A stretch of DNA of 64,000 nucleotides from Pseudogymnoascus destructans (taxonomy: Eukaryota; Ascomycota; Leotiomycetes; Thelebolales; Thelebolaceae), in NCBI RefSeq assembly GCF_001641265.1, contig NW_020167549.1, positions 62,001-126,000 of the forward strand, written 5' to 3'. The position numbers and the translations under genes were made by a program. Positions 32,782 to 43,835 of this stretch are shown here, in pieces. Below the pieces are notes generated by a model. That model ran no database searches. It saw only the letters and a program-made list of their open reading frames with translations, and had not been told where the DNA came from. The number at the start of each line of letters is the position of its first letter. The first letter of the stretch is position 1.

Positions 32782-35700
32782 ATGGCTCAACCCACCGCCA
32801 CGCCTCTCAATATGTCTCTCGAGGAGAAACTCGACAAGATTCGCATGCCCAAACTGCAGAATCAGCAACAGGTATGTTCAAACCAAAGAACTGTACACCC
32901 TAGACAGCACACACGACTGACCCGCAAATCTCTAGACCGGCGTTGTGCTCAAAGCCGTCGAGGATACCCTCAGGGACCAGAAAACCGATTTCACACCAAC
33001 CGGCTACTTCGCCGCTCTCCTGGCCCTCCTACCCCAGGCCATCACCTCCAGCGGAGTCGTCAACAAGGAATTGGCCACCTCCGTCGTCTATCTTCTCGAT
33101 GTCGTAACGCCCTTTGCGCCAGAGCCCCTCCTGCGCTCAAAATTCTCGCAAATCCTCACAAACATTGCGCCAGCCCTCTCATTACCCGAAGCCGATGCGC
33201 CGCTCCTCAGACCGTCGATTGGGTGTCTCGAGTCCCTTCTCCTGGCCCAGGACGCCTCGGCATGGGAGCTTTCGCAGACACAAATCGGACCCCGCCGCGC
33301 CATCGCTGGTCTCTTACAATTAGCTGTTGACCACCGCCCAAAGATCAGGAAGAAGGCCCAGGATGCGATTACGAAGGTGCTGAGGAACCCGCCACCAAGC
33401 CCTTCCAGCGACCACCCCGCAGCGGACATGTGCGCCGAGACGGCGTTGAAGAGCATGTCTGATTTGGCAGCGAAGGCCAGCCAGGCAAAAAAGCAGAGGA
33501 AGGGACAAGCCGAGGCTGAACATGAGCCGGCTCTTATCCATTCGCTGCATTTGGTCAAGACAGTAGCTGCGGCGTCTGGAGGATGGCCCAGTAAGAAAAT
33601 TGAGGCGCTTTGCGAAATCCTCCTCAACATCTCCAAGTCTAGCAACGAGTACATGACTATGGCTGCGTTCGAGGTATTCGAAATTATCTTCCAGGGAATG
33701 GCCGAGGACGAGGTTGCCTCTGCCAAACTCCCAAGGCTCTTGGAGGTCATTTCCGAGCTGCGACCATCCCAAAACGACTCCCAGCTTCTCCCTCCGTGGA
33801 TCGCTGTTATTTCTAGAGGATATGATGTCGGCGCTCAGATAAACCCCGACGAGACCTTCCAGCAACTGCCCGAGTTATTTACCATGATTTCGGGCTTCAT
33901 GGCTTCCGCGTCACACAATATCCGGATTTCCGCATCGGAGTGCTTAATGTCGTTCATGGCAAACTGTGTACCGGATACGGTTCTCCTCGAGCCGTCCATT
34001 TACGACGAGAAAGTCCTGGAGAAGTTGTCGAGATCAGCAATCGACTTACTCAGCCTTAAATACCAAACGGCATGGATGGAGTCTTTCAATGTCTTTGGTG
34101 CTATGTTTGAGAGCTTGAGATGGCGCTCTGACCCCATCTTGAGAGAGGTAGTCAAGACTGTTGGCGATCTTCGTGGCAACAACTCCTTCTCAGGAAAGAA
34201 GGAAGCCGACGAGGTGCTTGGCAAGGCGATCCGTGCTATGGGCCCCGAGGCCGTACTGTCCATCTTGCCCCTCAACCTAGCAAAGCCAGTTCCTGGCCAG
34301 CCCGGAAGAGCTTGGATGTTCCCTATCCTCAGAGACTTTGTTAGCAACACCAAGCTCCAGCACTTCAGAGATGAACTCTTGCCATTGAGCGAGCTCATGT
34401 TCCAAAGAGTGTTGGATAACGGTGATGCCGAGCGTACGATGGAGATTAAGATTTTCGATACCTTGGTGAAGCAAATCTGGGCTACCCTGCCTGGCTACTG
34501 TGACCTGCCATTGGATCTGACTGAAGCTATGGATCAGAAGTTCGCTGAGATCCTGTCTACTCTTCTGTACACGCAAGTGGACCTCCGATCTGATGTCTGC
34601 AAAGCATTGCAGACGCTGGTGGAGTCAAACCAGGTTATTGCCGCAATTGAGGAGGAGGATGATTTGGTTCTCCAGTCCCGAGTCTCTAAGGCCGTGGCAC
34701 AGAAGAACCTCGAGCACCTGTCTGGCTTTGCCGGTAACATGCTCGCTGTTCTGTTCAACGTCTACAGCCAGACGCTGCCACAGTTCAGAGGCTACATCCT
34801 CAAGTGTATCAATGCCTATCTTAGCATCACCGCTCCTGCCGAGCTGATGGAGACATTCCAGCGTGTTACCACTGCGCTTGAAGGGTCCCTCGCCGAGAGT
34901 GTTGCAAAGACCCAAGCTGAGAAGCAGAAGCAGAAGCAGCAAAACAACGAAGATAAGATGCCACAAACAAGCCACACTCTTATGGATCTTGTTATTACCA
35001 TCTCTGTATACCTTCCCCGCGAGAGTTTCATCACTCTTTTCAACATTTCTTCCCTTATCATCGTTAAGGACGACGACCCGCAACTCCAAAAGAAGGCATA
35101 CAAGCTCATCCCAAGGCTCGCTGAGTCGGAAACCGGCAAGGCCGCCCTCCAAGAGCGCAGCGCAGAGCTGCAACAGCTTTTATTGAGTAGCTCCGAGAAG
35201 GTTTCCCCACCAGCGAAACGCGACCGCCTCGCAGCCATCACAACCCTCATCCCCTTCCTCCCCTCCGACTCCCTCCACTTCATCCCCTCCATCCTCTCCG
35301 AAGTCGTCATCTCCTGCAAAGAGACCAACGAGCGCGCCCGCACCACCGCCTTCGACCTCCTAATCCTCATGGGCGAGAAGATCGTTTCTTCTTCCGGCGC
35401 CACCATCCACAACAGCAAAGTCGCGCACATGCCCGACGACGCCCCCGCCGCCACCGCCAACCTCGAAGAGTACTTCACCATGGTCAGCGCCGGTCTCGCG
35501 GGTAGCACCCCCCACATGGTCTCCGCCTCCATCACCGCGCTCACCCGCATCCTGTACCACTTCCGCGAGCAGCTCAGCGCAGAGACCCTCACCGACCTCG
35601 TCCAGACAATGGACCTCTTCCTCACGTCCAACAACCGCGAGATCGTGCGCAGCGTCCTCGGCTTCGTCAAGGTCTGCGTCATCAGCTTGCCGCTCGCACT

Positions 35701-36652
35701 AATGACACCCCGCCTCGAGTCCCTGATCCCCAACCTCATGGTCTGGAGCCACGAGCACAAGGCTCAGTTCAAAGCCAAGGTGAAGCACATCCTCGAGCGC
35801 ATGATGCGCCGCTTCGGCGTCGACATCGTCACCAAGTTCTGCCCCGAGGAGGACCGCAAGCTCATCGCGAATATCCGCAAGACGAAGGAGCGCAACAAGA
35901 GGCATAAGGAGGCTGCTAAGGCGGCTGGCGAGGACGATGACGAGGATAAGCAGCAGCGCAAGGGCAGGTTCGAGAGCGAGTACGATGAGGCGCTGCAGGA
36001 TAGCGATAGTGAGGGCTCGGATGTCTCGGATAACGAGGTGCTTGGTAAGAGCAGCAGGAAGCGTCGCGCGGAGGAGAAGGGCGGGAAGAGCTATATTGTT
36101 GAGGATGAGGAGGAGCCGCTTGATCTGCTGGATCGACGGGCGCTGGCGAATATCTCTAGCACGAAGCCTTTGAAGCAGCGCGCTGCAGCTGGGAGGAAGG
36201 CCGCGAAGACGGATCTGGATGGGAAGTTGATCCTTGGAGAGGATAGCGATGAGGATGATAAGATGGTCATTGATACCGGTGATAAGGACGAGGAGGGTGG
36301 TGTTGGCGCATATGTCAACGCTCTTAAGGGCAGAGATTCGGCGCAGAGGGGTAGAGGCGGCAAGCTGAAGTTCAGCAATAAGAGGGATAAGAATGAAGAT
36401 GAGATGGACGTTGACGATGAAGATATCCAGCAGGTGAAGAAGCAGATTGGTGGGGACCGTCGGGATTCCAGGGGCGGTGGCCGAGGCCGCGGCGGAGACC
36501 GCGGTGGACGTGGTAGCGGGCGGGGGGGATTCCCACAGAGGAGAGGCTTGGGAGAGGAGAAGAGGAGCGGGCCATCTGGTGATGGCGGAAGAGTTATGAA
36601 GAGCCCAAGGGGAAGGGGCGGCCGTGGTGGTGGGAGAGGTGGAAGGAGATAG
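32782..36652 (+). CDS. RRP12: ribosomal RNA-processing protein RRP12 (NUC173/HEAT repeat)
   Basis: RRP12 is a HEAT-repeat factor that helps export and mature both ribosomal subunits and binds Ran and RNA. Exons 32782-32871 and 32936-36652 with a 64-bp intron give 1268 residues, close to the yeast length (1228). The first exon encodes MSLEEKLDKIRMPKLQNQQQ and joins TGVVLKAVEDTL. HEAT-like helices fill residues 30-1050; the NUC173 segment lies around residues 400-600 (AWMFPILRDFVSNTKLQHF). The C-terminal 230 residues are acidic/basic low complexity and end in an RGG-rich tail, a typical RNA-binding feature. It is flanked on the left by transposon debris that stops about 190 bp before the start codon. 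Confidence 0.94.
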
Positions 36653-37099
36653 GTTGTAGATGATGACGGTGCTTTTAGTTATGTTGGGAAAAATATCAAG
36701 GGTTCTTATGACGCTTATATGTAGAAATCATCTATATTTCTAACTCCATGGCACAGAGTGCTTAACGAATCTAATTTTCGCCTGCCGATGTGACGTCAAT
36801 GATGTTTGGTGCACAGAAGAATGGATGGTTTGTGATGGCCTGGTATCAGATTCATTTAAAGGTCGTCTTTTATGTTACAGTCTATACATATACAGTACAT
36901 GTTCCCAAACGCCGTTGCCGTGCTCTGCAATATGTGTACACGAGACTTTTCCTCCCTGTTGTCCCAAGGTTGACATGCCTCCGCTCTGCCAATCCGACTG
37001 TCGTCAATCCTTTCGTCCAGGCGCTCATCCCAATGACTTCAAACAACACTGTCCCAAGACTGCACCGTCCCTCCCATTATATTTCCCTCCCATCCCCTT
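36653..37099. other. convergent 3' flanks of RRP12 and MRPL33
   Basis: No coding segment or repeat is seen in these 447 bp; they should hold the two 3' UTRs. Confidence 0.55.
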
Positions 37100-37360
37100 T
37101 CACCTCGGCACCGCCCTCTCGATAAAGAACCCAGGATCCGGCCGCCTCTCCGCACTCAGCTCATCCTTCGTCTTCGCCTCCGCAACCTCCTCCACCTTCA
37201 CCAACTCCTTGACTTTCATAATTTGACCAGCGACTTCGTGCGAAACGGGGTAGAAGACCGTCTTCATGCGTCGGCGGAGACCGAGGGCCTTGAGGACGCC
37301 CTGTGTGCGCTTTGGCAGCCCGATGGCGGAGCGCATGAGCGTAATGCGGAAGAACGACAT
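37100..37360 (-). CDS. MRPL33: mitochondrial large-subunit ribosomal protein uL30m (MRPL33)
   Basis: This is a small component of the mitochondrial large ribosomal subunit. The single exon encodes 86 residues, the same as yeast Mrpl33. The uL30 fold is clear from the start: FFRITLMRSAIGLPKRTQGVLKALGLRRR, then VFYPVSHEVAGQIMKVKELVKVEE. A short charged extension follows. It is divergent from SEC6 with 291 bp between start codons. An upstream intron in the leader is possible but would not change the protein. Confidence 0.9.
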   Translation of the reverse strand: MSFFRITLMRSAIGLPKRTQGVLKALGLRRRMKTVFYPVSHEVAGQIMKVKELVKVEEVAEAKTKDELSAERRPDPGFFIERAVPR

Positions 37361-37651
37361 CGTGTTGATCTATAGCGGTGACGTTAGTCTAAGCCGATTG
37401 ACAGGTTTGGAGAGGTTTGCAGCGTACTGTGGGATTCGTAGCGATGTTTGGCTTGAGGCTTCAAAAATCGAGATGTCGCGAAATACACTTTTTGGTCGTC
37501 CGTCCCGGGGTCACGTGTGCTGTGGGACCGAAACTGGCACCCCTGTAGGTACATGCCCCTCGACAGCCATGCTGGACGACAAGTACGACTTCAACGGCGC
37601 ATGAGCAACGAATTGACGGCAAAGCCATGATAAGACGTTAGAATCGCCACT

Positions 37652-39913
37652 ATGGATACAATTGACAGCACGGCGGTGAAGCTCACCGAGCTGCTTCGGC
37701 ACCCCGAAGACCTCGACAAGATCCCCGCCCTCAAGTCCGAGTTCACGCGCAAGAAGGCCGCCTTCGACTCCCAGCTGCGGATTGGCCTCAAGGAGCAATT
37801 GGAGGTGACGCAGTCGGGGATGAATAATATTACGGATGGCCAGCGCACGGTTCAGGCGATCAAGGAGGAGATGATGAAGATTGACAAGCTGTGCGCTGAG
37901 GCGCAGAATATGATCCATGATTTCCCCAACATCAACCTCGTCTCGCAGACGCACCGGAACTTTAGTGCCGTGGAGGAGATGATGCAGAATTTGGAGGGGT
38001 TTAAGGAGAGGCTGGATCGGGTGGGATATATGTTGCAGCAGGATGAGGAGGATGAGGAGAATATGCCGAATTTGCTTAATATTCATTATGAGCTGACCAG
38101 GCTACGGAATATTCGCGATGATGCTATGGAGCAGATTCAGAGGGCTGAGGATGCTAGTTTTCAGGGAGACTTGGAGACGCTGTTTGGGGACCTGGACGAT
38201 ATCATTGAGGTGTTTGATGAGCATATTGGCAAGATTGCGCTGAACCTTATAAATATCCTGATCAGTGGGAACAACGCTATGGTGGTGCGGCTTGCGGTTA
38301 TTATCGAGGCGGAAGAGAAGAGCGATAAGATGGTGATTGCTTTACAAGAGGCGCTGAAGGACCACAAGGAGATTGCTGCCAGATTTCAAGGCATCACGGA
38401 TGGAGCGAAACAGGTCAGAGGGTACAAGGACAAGTTTTTGCAGGCAATCCGGATACACGCCGAGCAAAATATGTCAGAGAGCCAAGAGACATTCCTCGAC
38501 GATTCGACAAAGCTTGAAAAGAGCATGCGTTGGTTCTTCAATGACCTGAATGCAGTCAAACAGGGCATGGTCCCCCTAATGCCAAAGAAATGGAAGATCT
38601 TCCAAACATACGGCAAGATCTACCACAGCGTGATGCACGACTTCCTCATCGGCATGGTCGACAACCCCGAGACCAGCTCCTCCCACATGCTCGCCATCCT
38701 CAACTGGCCAGAGAAGTACTATGCCAAGATGCAAAAACTGGGCTTCCGCGCCGACGAGTTGAGCCCCCACGTCATCGACTCTCGTGAAACGGAACTGGTG
38801 AAGGACTTCCGCCAGCTGATCATCCGTTTCCTCGACGAGTGGATCAGCCGTATTGCGCAGTCCGAGAAGCGCGACTTTGCAGACCGCAGCACTGATGGCG
38901 CAAATCTTGACACGGACGAGTTTGGCTATTTCCGTACTCGTAACCTTGTCGACCTGTGGCGCATGCTACGCGAACAGACTGATGCCGCGGGCAACAGCGA
39001 GCGCACCGACGTCGTCGAGGGCGTCATCGACACCATGTTCCAGCGCCTCAAGTCTCGCCAGGTTGCATGGCAGAAGATGCTCGACGACGAGGCAGACAAA
39101 TACACTGGCGCAAATCCCGACATGGAAGGCTTCCAGGCTCTGCAAGATTGGCTCATAGCAACCGCCAACGACCAAATTGCCTGTATAGACGACAACGAAG
39201 AAGCCGGCCGCTTCGGCTACCTAACCTCCTCCCGCGAGAAACTCGCCCCCCTCGTCTCCTCCGCCTACCTCTCCCACGCCGACGCCGAAATCGCCTCCCT
39301 CCGCGACGGCTACGTCGACCTCTCCACACATTGCATCTCCACCTTCGCCCAGCTAATCCTCCGCGTCGACTTCCGCACCGTAATGCCCGACTTCTTCACG
39401 CCCAAATGGTACACCACAACCGCCATGAAGCAGATCGTCGTCACCTTCGAAGAATACGTCGGCGATTACAAGCTCGTCCTCCATCACTCCCTCCTCGATA
39501 TCCTCATCGAAGAAATGTCCGACGCCCTCCTCGTCGCCTACCTCGGCTGCGTCCGCAACCGCGGCGCCAAGTTCCGCCGCCAGGAGCCCTTCCAGGATAA
39601 GCTCTTCGAGGACGTCAGCACGGTGTTCGAGTTCTTCACTAGCTTCCCCAGCCCCGACGTCGCTGATATCATCAAGACTAAGTGGCGCGTCACTGAGCCG
39701 TTCAGCCAATTGCTCCTCGCGGACAAGGCGTCCGTGCCGGACGTGTTTGAGGGGTTTAAAACGGATTATTGGGATCTGCAGCTTAGTTGGGTGGAGGCGG
39801 TGTTGCGCTCGAGAGACGATTTCGATAGGGCGTTGCTGAATAGTGTTAAGGCGCGCGCGGCACAGATGGAGATCAACAGGGGGCAGGAAACGATTATGAG
39901 TAAAGTGAAATAG
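37652..39913 (+). CDS. SEC6: exocyst complex component SEC6
   Basis: Sec6 is a core subunit of the exocyst, which tethers secretory vesicles at growth sites. The single exon encodes 753 residues (yeast Sec6 has 805). The N-terminal part is coiled coil (KSEFTRKKAAFDSQLRIGLKEQLE). Family blocks include FPNINLVSQTHRNF, ERLDRVGYMLQQD and, in the C-terminal Sec6 domain, KWKIFQTYGKIYHSVMHDFL and NWPEKYYAKMQKLG. The intact gene ends only about 290 bp before the transposon island begins. Confidence 0.94.
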   Translation: MDTIDSTAVKLTELLRHPEDLDKIPALKSEFTRKKAAFDSQLRIGLKEQLEVTQSGMNNITDGQRTVQAIKEEMMKIDKLCAEAQNMIHDFPNINLVSQTHRNFSAVEEMMQNLEGFKERLDRVGYMLQQDEEDEENMPNLLNIHYELTRLRNIRDDAMEQIQRAEDASFQGDLETLFGDLDDIIEVFDEHIGKIALNLINILISGNNAMVVRLAVIIEAEEKSDKMVIALQEALKDHKEIAARFQGITDGAKQVRGYKDKFLQAIRIHAEQNMSESQETFLDDSTKLEKSMRWFFNDLNAVKQGMVPLMPKKWKIFQTYGKIYHSVMHDFLIGMVDNPETSSSHMLAILNWPEKYYAKMQKLGFRADELSPHVIDSRETELVKDFRQLIIRFLDEWISRIAQSEKRDFADRSTDGANLDTDEFGYFRTRNLVDLWRMLREQTDAAGNSERTDVVEGVIDTMFQRLKSRQVAWQKMLDDEADKYTGANPDMEGFQALQDWLIATANDQIACIDDNEEAGRFGYLTSSREKLAPLVSSAYLSHADAEIASLRDGYVDLSTHCISTFAQLILRVDFRTVMPDFFTPKWYTTTAMKQIVVTFEEYVGDYKLVLHHSLLDILIEEMSDALLVAYLGCVRNRGAKFRRQEPFQDKLFEDVSTVFEFFTSFPSPDVADIIKTKWRVTEPFSQLLLADKASVPDVFEGFKTDYWDLQLSWVEAVLRSRDDFDRALLNSVKARAAQMEINRGQETIMSKVK

Positions 39914-40200
39914 AGGACATAGTAGATGTTGCGGAGTAACTTGGTGTTATTTTGACGGCGTTGGGGTTGGGTAGCCCGGTGGCGGCTTTGCATTATAGGG
40001 GTTTTGGAAATTTACATACGGAGAAGTGCTCGATCACGAAAAATCAGATTTTCTAAGTGGTTAAATAATTTTCTTGACGAAGCAAACTATTTTTCAGATG
40101 TTTCCAAAAATCACGACTCTGTGACGGTAATATTGCTCAGTGTTAGGCACGGATCGTACATGACCCGAGCTGATCCGGATACTGATCCGGATATATCATA

Positions 40201-40670
40201 TCCTTGAGGCCTACGACCTATCCTTGGGATCTAGGGATATATCCGGATCTTAAGGATATTGCCAAGGCCGCACAAATGCCAACGCGTAAATCCATAATAC
40301 TCTTCAAATACTGTCATAAATGTGACAATTGTGGTAAAAATGAGTGCTCGGAGTTGTCAGATTTGCCATCAGATCATGAGAGCTATTCTCAAATGGAGGA
40401 GCTATCGTTACCACCTCTACTACCTCTACTACCTCAACCCACCCCGATTCAGCCCTCAATCGAAATATCTGTTAATCTACCTCGATATCCAAAGGTACTA
40501 CAACCAACAACATCAAGGCTATTCACAAATGGCCTATATCGTCGAGAATTGCTTGATACTCAGCCTCCAACTATCAAGATGATATGCCTACAAGTTTGTG
40601 CGGCCTTGGCAATATCCTTAAGATCCGGATATATCCCTAGATCCCAAGGATAGGTCGTAGGCCTCAAGGA
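40201..40670. repeat. 470-bp segment bounded by perfect 76-bp inverted repeats
   Basis: 40201-40276 is the exact reverse complement of 40595-40670, and similarity continues a few bases outward. The arms are rich in ATCCTTGAGG/ATCCGGAT words. The 318-bp interior has a frame with a Cys pair (CHKCDNCGKN) reminiscent of a BED or other zinc finger. It could be a MITE-like element with long terminal repeats, or a foldback made from the hAT relic it adjoins. Confidence 0.75.
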
Positions 40671-40699
40671 TAGGATATAACCAGACTGTGGATATTCAT

Positions 40700-41921
40700 T
40701 ACCGCCACAAGGATTAAAGCAATCATCAACAGGCAATCTTTGGAGGCATTATTCTTTAAGGCATTCAGCTATATCATATGCCCTTAAAAATGATAATGGA
40801 CAGTCGTCAAGCGCATCTAGTAGTACATCGTCATTTTTCAAGCCACGCCCATCAGCATTACCAAAGCAATCCAGCAAAGTATAGAGAGTTATTGCTCTAG
40901 TTTATTGTATCAAACAATCTATCAATATGCCTTGTTGAAAGCCATTCATTTCGCGAATTAGTCCAATTTTTAAGCCTAACGACTATGACAATATTAGCAC
41001 ATACGTTATACCGAGAACTACAGCGTCAATTCTCATATCACCGAGGCCAGCTACAAATTGAGCTCCATTCTCATATCAAGAGAGGAGGCCGGATATCCAT
41101 AACAACAGATGCATGGTCTACACGGAACTATACAGATTACGCAGCTATCACAGCACATTAGATCAATGATAAATGGCAACAGAAATCTAGAGTGCTTGAT
41201 GTCGTACATCTTAAAGAGCCTATCCATAGTGGCAAATATTTGGCTTAACAATTAGCAATTGTAACGGATGATATGGGTATTACAGGAGCTATCTTCACCT
41301 GTACAAGGGACAACGCCTCAGCTAATACTGTTATGCTTACGGAATATGAGAAATTGGCTCGAGACCAAGAAGTTACAACGTAACAACTCTGGACATTTAG
41401 AGCTAAGGAAGGAGACGTACAATGTATAGCCCATATCATCAATATTGCTGTTCAAGATGCTCTTAATACTTTAAAAGCAGCTCCTGCTAAGCAGGCTAAG
41501 AGTTATCGATGTGAGTAAGGAGCTGCACGGATTCCAGTAAGCTTTGATAGTAATATTGAAGTTAAGAATACTCTAGGTAAGCTACGAAGACATATTTATG
41601 TGTTCAGAAATCGAAGGCAATGGAAGGATGCTCTTCAAAAGCAGACTATAGCAGCTGGTCTTAAGAAGCTACAATTGTCACTTGATATGCCAGTCCGGTG
41701 GAATTCAACATACGAAATGGTTACAACAGCCATTAAGCTACAAACACCTATTACAGCAATCTGTGCTACTCAGCAAATTGATCTAAGTATGAGGGATATT
41801 GCTCTTACACTAGAGGATTGGGTAACACTCCACGTACTTCAAAATTTCTTCTACATATTTGTTAAGCCTTTACAAAAGCTACAAGCAAGCTTATATCCAA
41901 CGCTTAACTTTGCAATTCCAA
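40700..41921 (+). pseudogene. decayed hAT transposase (first hAT family)
   Basis: Read through stops, the plus strand gives hAT core sequence: FRELVQFLSLTTMTILAHTL, RGGRISITTDAWSTRNYTDY, TCTRDNASANTVM, CIAHIINIAVQDAL, MPVRWNSTYEMVTTAI and DWVTLHVLQNFF. At least four in-frame stops interrupt it, at sites where CAA to TAA or TGG to TAG would explain them, a RIP-like pattern. The gene is cut at 41921 by the Fot1-like element and does not resume recognisably afterwards. The family differs from the hAT gene at 48.98-51.7 kb. Confidence 0.82.
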
Positions 41922-41923
41922 TA

Positions 41924-43783
41924 ACGTACATGTATAGCGAAAGCGCCAAACAAGCGAAAGCGCCAAAATTATCTACCCTCACGACAAACATTGCGATAAA
42001 TCTACCACAACATTAGAAATCAATTGAAACTACTCGGAGTCCTCTTCCTCAGAGGTGTCTATTACAATCTGACACGTGCGCGCATTGTGCCCAGTCTCAC
42101 CACACTTGCCACAGCGACGGGCACAGGTTTCTTCCCTTGGCTTCCGACCACGGCTTGCCCTTATTTCCTGCTCTACCTGCTGCACAACATCCCTCTCATC
42201 CTGTAGCTCTTGCGCCCCTTGTTGACTAAGTGATCCTCCTTGCTGTAGTCGTGTTTTCCTAGCTCTCCGGCGCTTGCTTAGTACTTCATTTGCCTGTCGT
42301 AGGTTTTGGTTCTCTGCCTTTAGCAGTGCTAATTGATGCATTATTTGCGATGCACCCTTTGTAAACTGGTCAACAGCTGCATAGATTGAGGTTGGAGAGC
42401 TATTTTGATGGCGTGAAATCCGAGTTTTAATAAATGTAGACTGTGACATAGCTTCAATTGGGTTGTTTGGTGTCTGAGAAACCCAAGGTTGAGCAGTACC
42501 TGGGCGGGAGCTTGGAGGCGTTGGTGTCCTTAACTTAAGATCAAGTGTAGATATCACTCTCTCAGGGTCAAATGGAAGAAGCCCTGCCCCTCGGAACCCG
42601 CCTCGAATGTTACTTTCCGTCATTGTAGTGTTAAATGCAGCGTGGAAGGCAGGAAAGAAGTCATCCTTTGTAATATGAGAAATATGAGCCTGCATCATAT
42701 CTTCAATTTGCCGACCATAGGCCTGCTTTAACGGGCCGAAACAGCCAACATCAAGTGGCTGGAGTAGATGAGAAGAGTGAGCAGGCATACAAAGCGTAAT
42801 AATGTTGTGTTCCTTGCAGTACTCCTCAAACTCATCTGAGTGGTGGCTCTCATGACCATCAAGGACTAACAAGCGATAACCACCAACACTCCGGGCCTTT
42901 GTATGCTTCTCAAAGTGCTGAATCCAATCCATGCCTCTCTCGTTTGTAGTCCAGCCATTTTCAGTAACAGAAATCACCCAATCGCTTGAAAATCCACTAT
43001 TCTCATACCAAGATGTAAGGTGGTTTTTGCCTGCAACAATGATAAATGGTGGTACTGCCCAACCTTGAGAACTAACGCCTTGGATTACTGTAACCCATTC
43101 CCGATTACCAGGCTGTACCTTCTTTGCTTTTGCCCGCCCGTCTGAGCTTGTTACAACCATAGCAGTTGAGATAACGCCCATCATAAACCCAGTCTCATCA
43201 AAGTTGTAGATATCTGCTTCATCAATACCATATTTCGCAATTGTGTTACGCACAAGCTCAAACCAGCCATTAATAACTTCTGGATCTTCGCACTTAGCCC
43301 TCTGGTAGTCGTATTTGCGCTGAAAGCGTGTCTGGAGCTCTACACGCCGCTTAACAAAGTTTGAAGCCCAATGCGACCCAACGCGTGACGCGTCGCGTGT
43401 TGCAAGTAGTCGACTTGCCATATCTTCAACAACAGACAGCCGAGGAGGAAACCCTTTGGCAGCTAGGTCGAGTATATACTGAACAAGGACGGACTCCTCT
43501 AGGTTAGTTAATTTCCGTGAGTTGGCTTGGATATCGCGTCGTGAAGGTACACCTTCTAGACGACGACCTAGCTTGCGGTGGTCCACAGAATAGATCCTAG
43601 CAGCAACTCGAAGGCGTAACTTTGGGTCGCTTTGCATAGCCTGGATAGCTAGCACTAATTGGCTTTCATCGTTTTTATGGGGCATGTTTTGTTGTTGAGG
43701 AATTTAACATTTAGTTGGGGGGTTTGGTCACCGCATCATTTTGGCGCTTTCGCTTGTTTGGCGCTTTCGCTATACATGTACGT
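41924..43783 (-). mobile_element. complete Fot1-like (pogo superfamily) transposon, family 1
   Basis: The element is 1860 bp, bounded by perfect 46-bp terminal inverted repeats (41924-41969 and 43738-43783) and a duplicated TA target (41922-41923 and 43784-43785). Each terminal repeat contains two 15-bp copies of AGCGAAAGCGCCAAA spaced 17 bp apart. The leader is 98 bp, the transposase 1656 bp and the trailer 106 bp. Perfect ends and an open transposase gene indicate a young, possibly active, autonomous copy inserted into the decayed hAT gene. Confidence 0.95.
42030..43685 (-). CDS. Fot1-like DDE transposase, family 1
   Basis: The 551-residue intronless frame should encode the cut-and-paste transposase of the surrounding element. 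N-terminal pipsqueak-type helix-turn-helix (LRVAARIYSVDHRKLGRRL), a CENP-B-type second DNA-binding domain (ANSRKLTNLEESVLVQYIL, GSHWASNFVKRR) and the DDE nuclease: ADIYNFDETGFMMGV (first Asp), LVLDGHESHHSDEF (second Asp) and QPLDVGCFGPLKQAY (third Asp). A C-terminal coiled coil and a CCHC zinc knuckle (CGKCGETGHNARTC) end the protein. No lesion is visible. Confidence 0.95.
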   Translation of the reverse strand: MPHKNDESQLVLAIQAMQSDPKLRLRVAARIYSVDHRKLGRRLEGVPSRRDIQANSRKLTNLEESVLVQYILDLAAKGFPPRLSVVEDMASRLLATRDASRVGSHWASNFVKRRVELQTRFQRKYDYQRAKCEDPEVINGWFELVRNTIAKYGIDEADIYNFDETGFMMGVISTAMVVTSSDGRAKAKKVQPGNREWVTVIQGVSSQGWAVPPFIIVAGKNHLTSWYENSGFSSDWVISVTENGWTTNERGMDWIQHFEKHTKARSVGGYRLLVLDGHESHHSDEFEEYCKEHNIITLCMPAHSSHLLQPLDVGCFGPLKQAYGRQIEDMMQAHISHITKDDFFPAFHAAFNTTMTESNIRGGFRGAGLLPFDPERVISTLDLKLRTPTPPSSRPGTAQPWVSQTPNNPIEAMSQSTFIKTRISRHQNSSPTSIYAAVDQFTKGASQIMHQLALLKAENQNLRQANEVLSKRRRARKTRLQQGGSLSQQGAQELQDERDVVQQVEQEIRASRGRKPREETCARRCGKCGETGHNARTCQIVIDTSEEEDSE

Positions 43784-43835
43784 TATGGTTACATTAATTT
43801 AATAGTTATTAATTAATATAGTTAACATTTGCATA

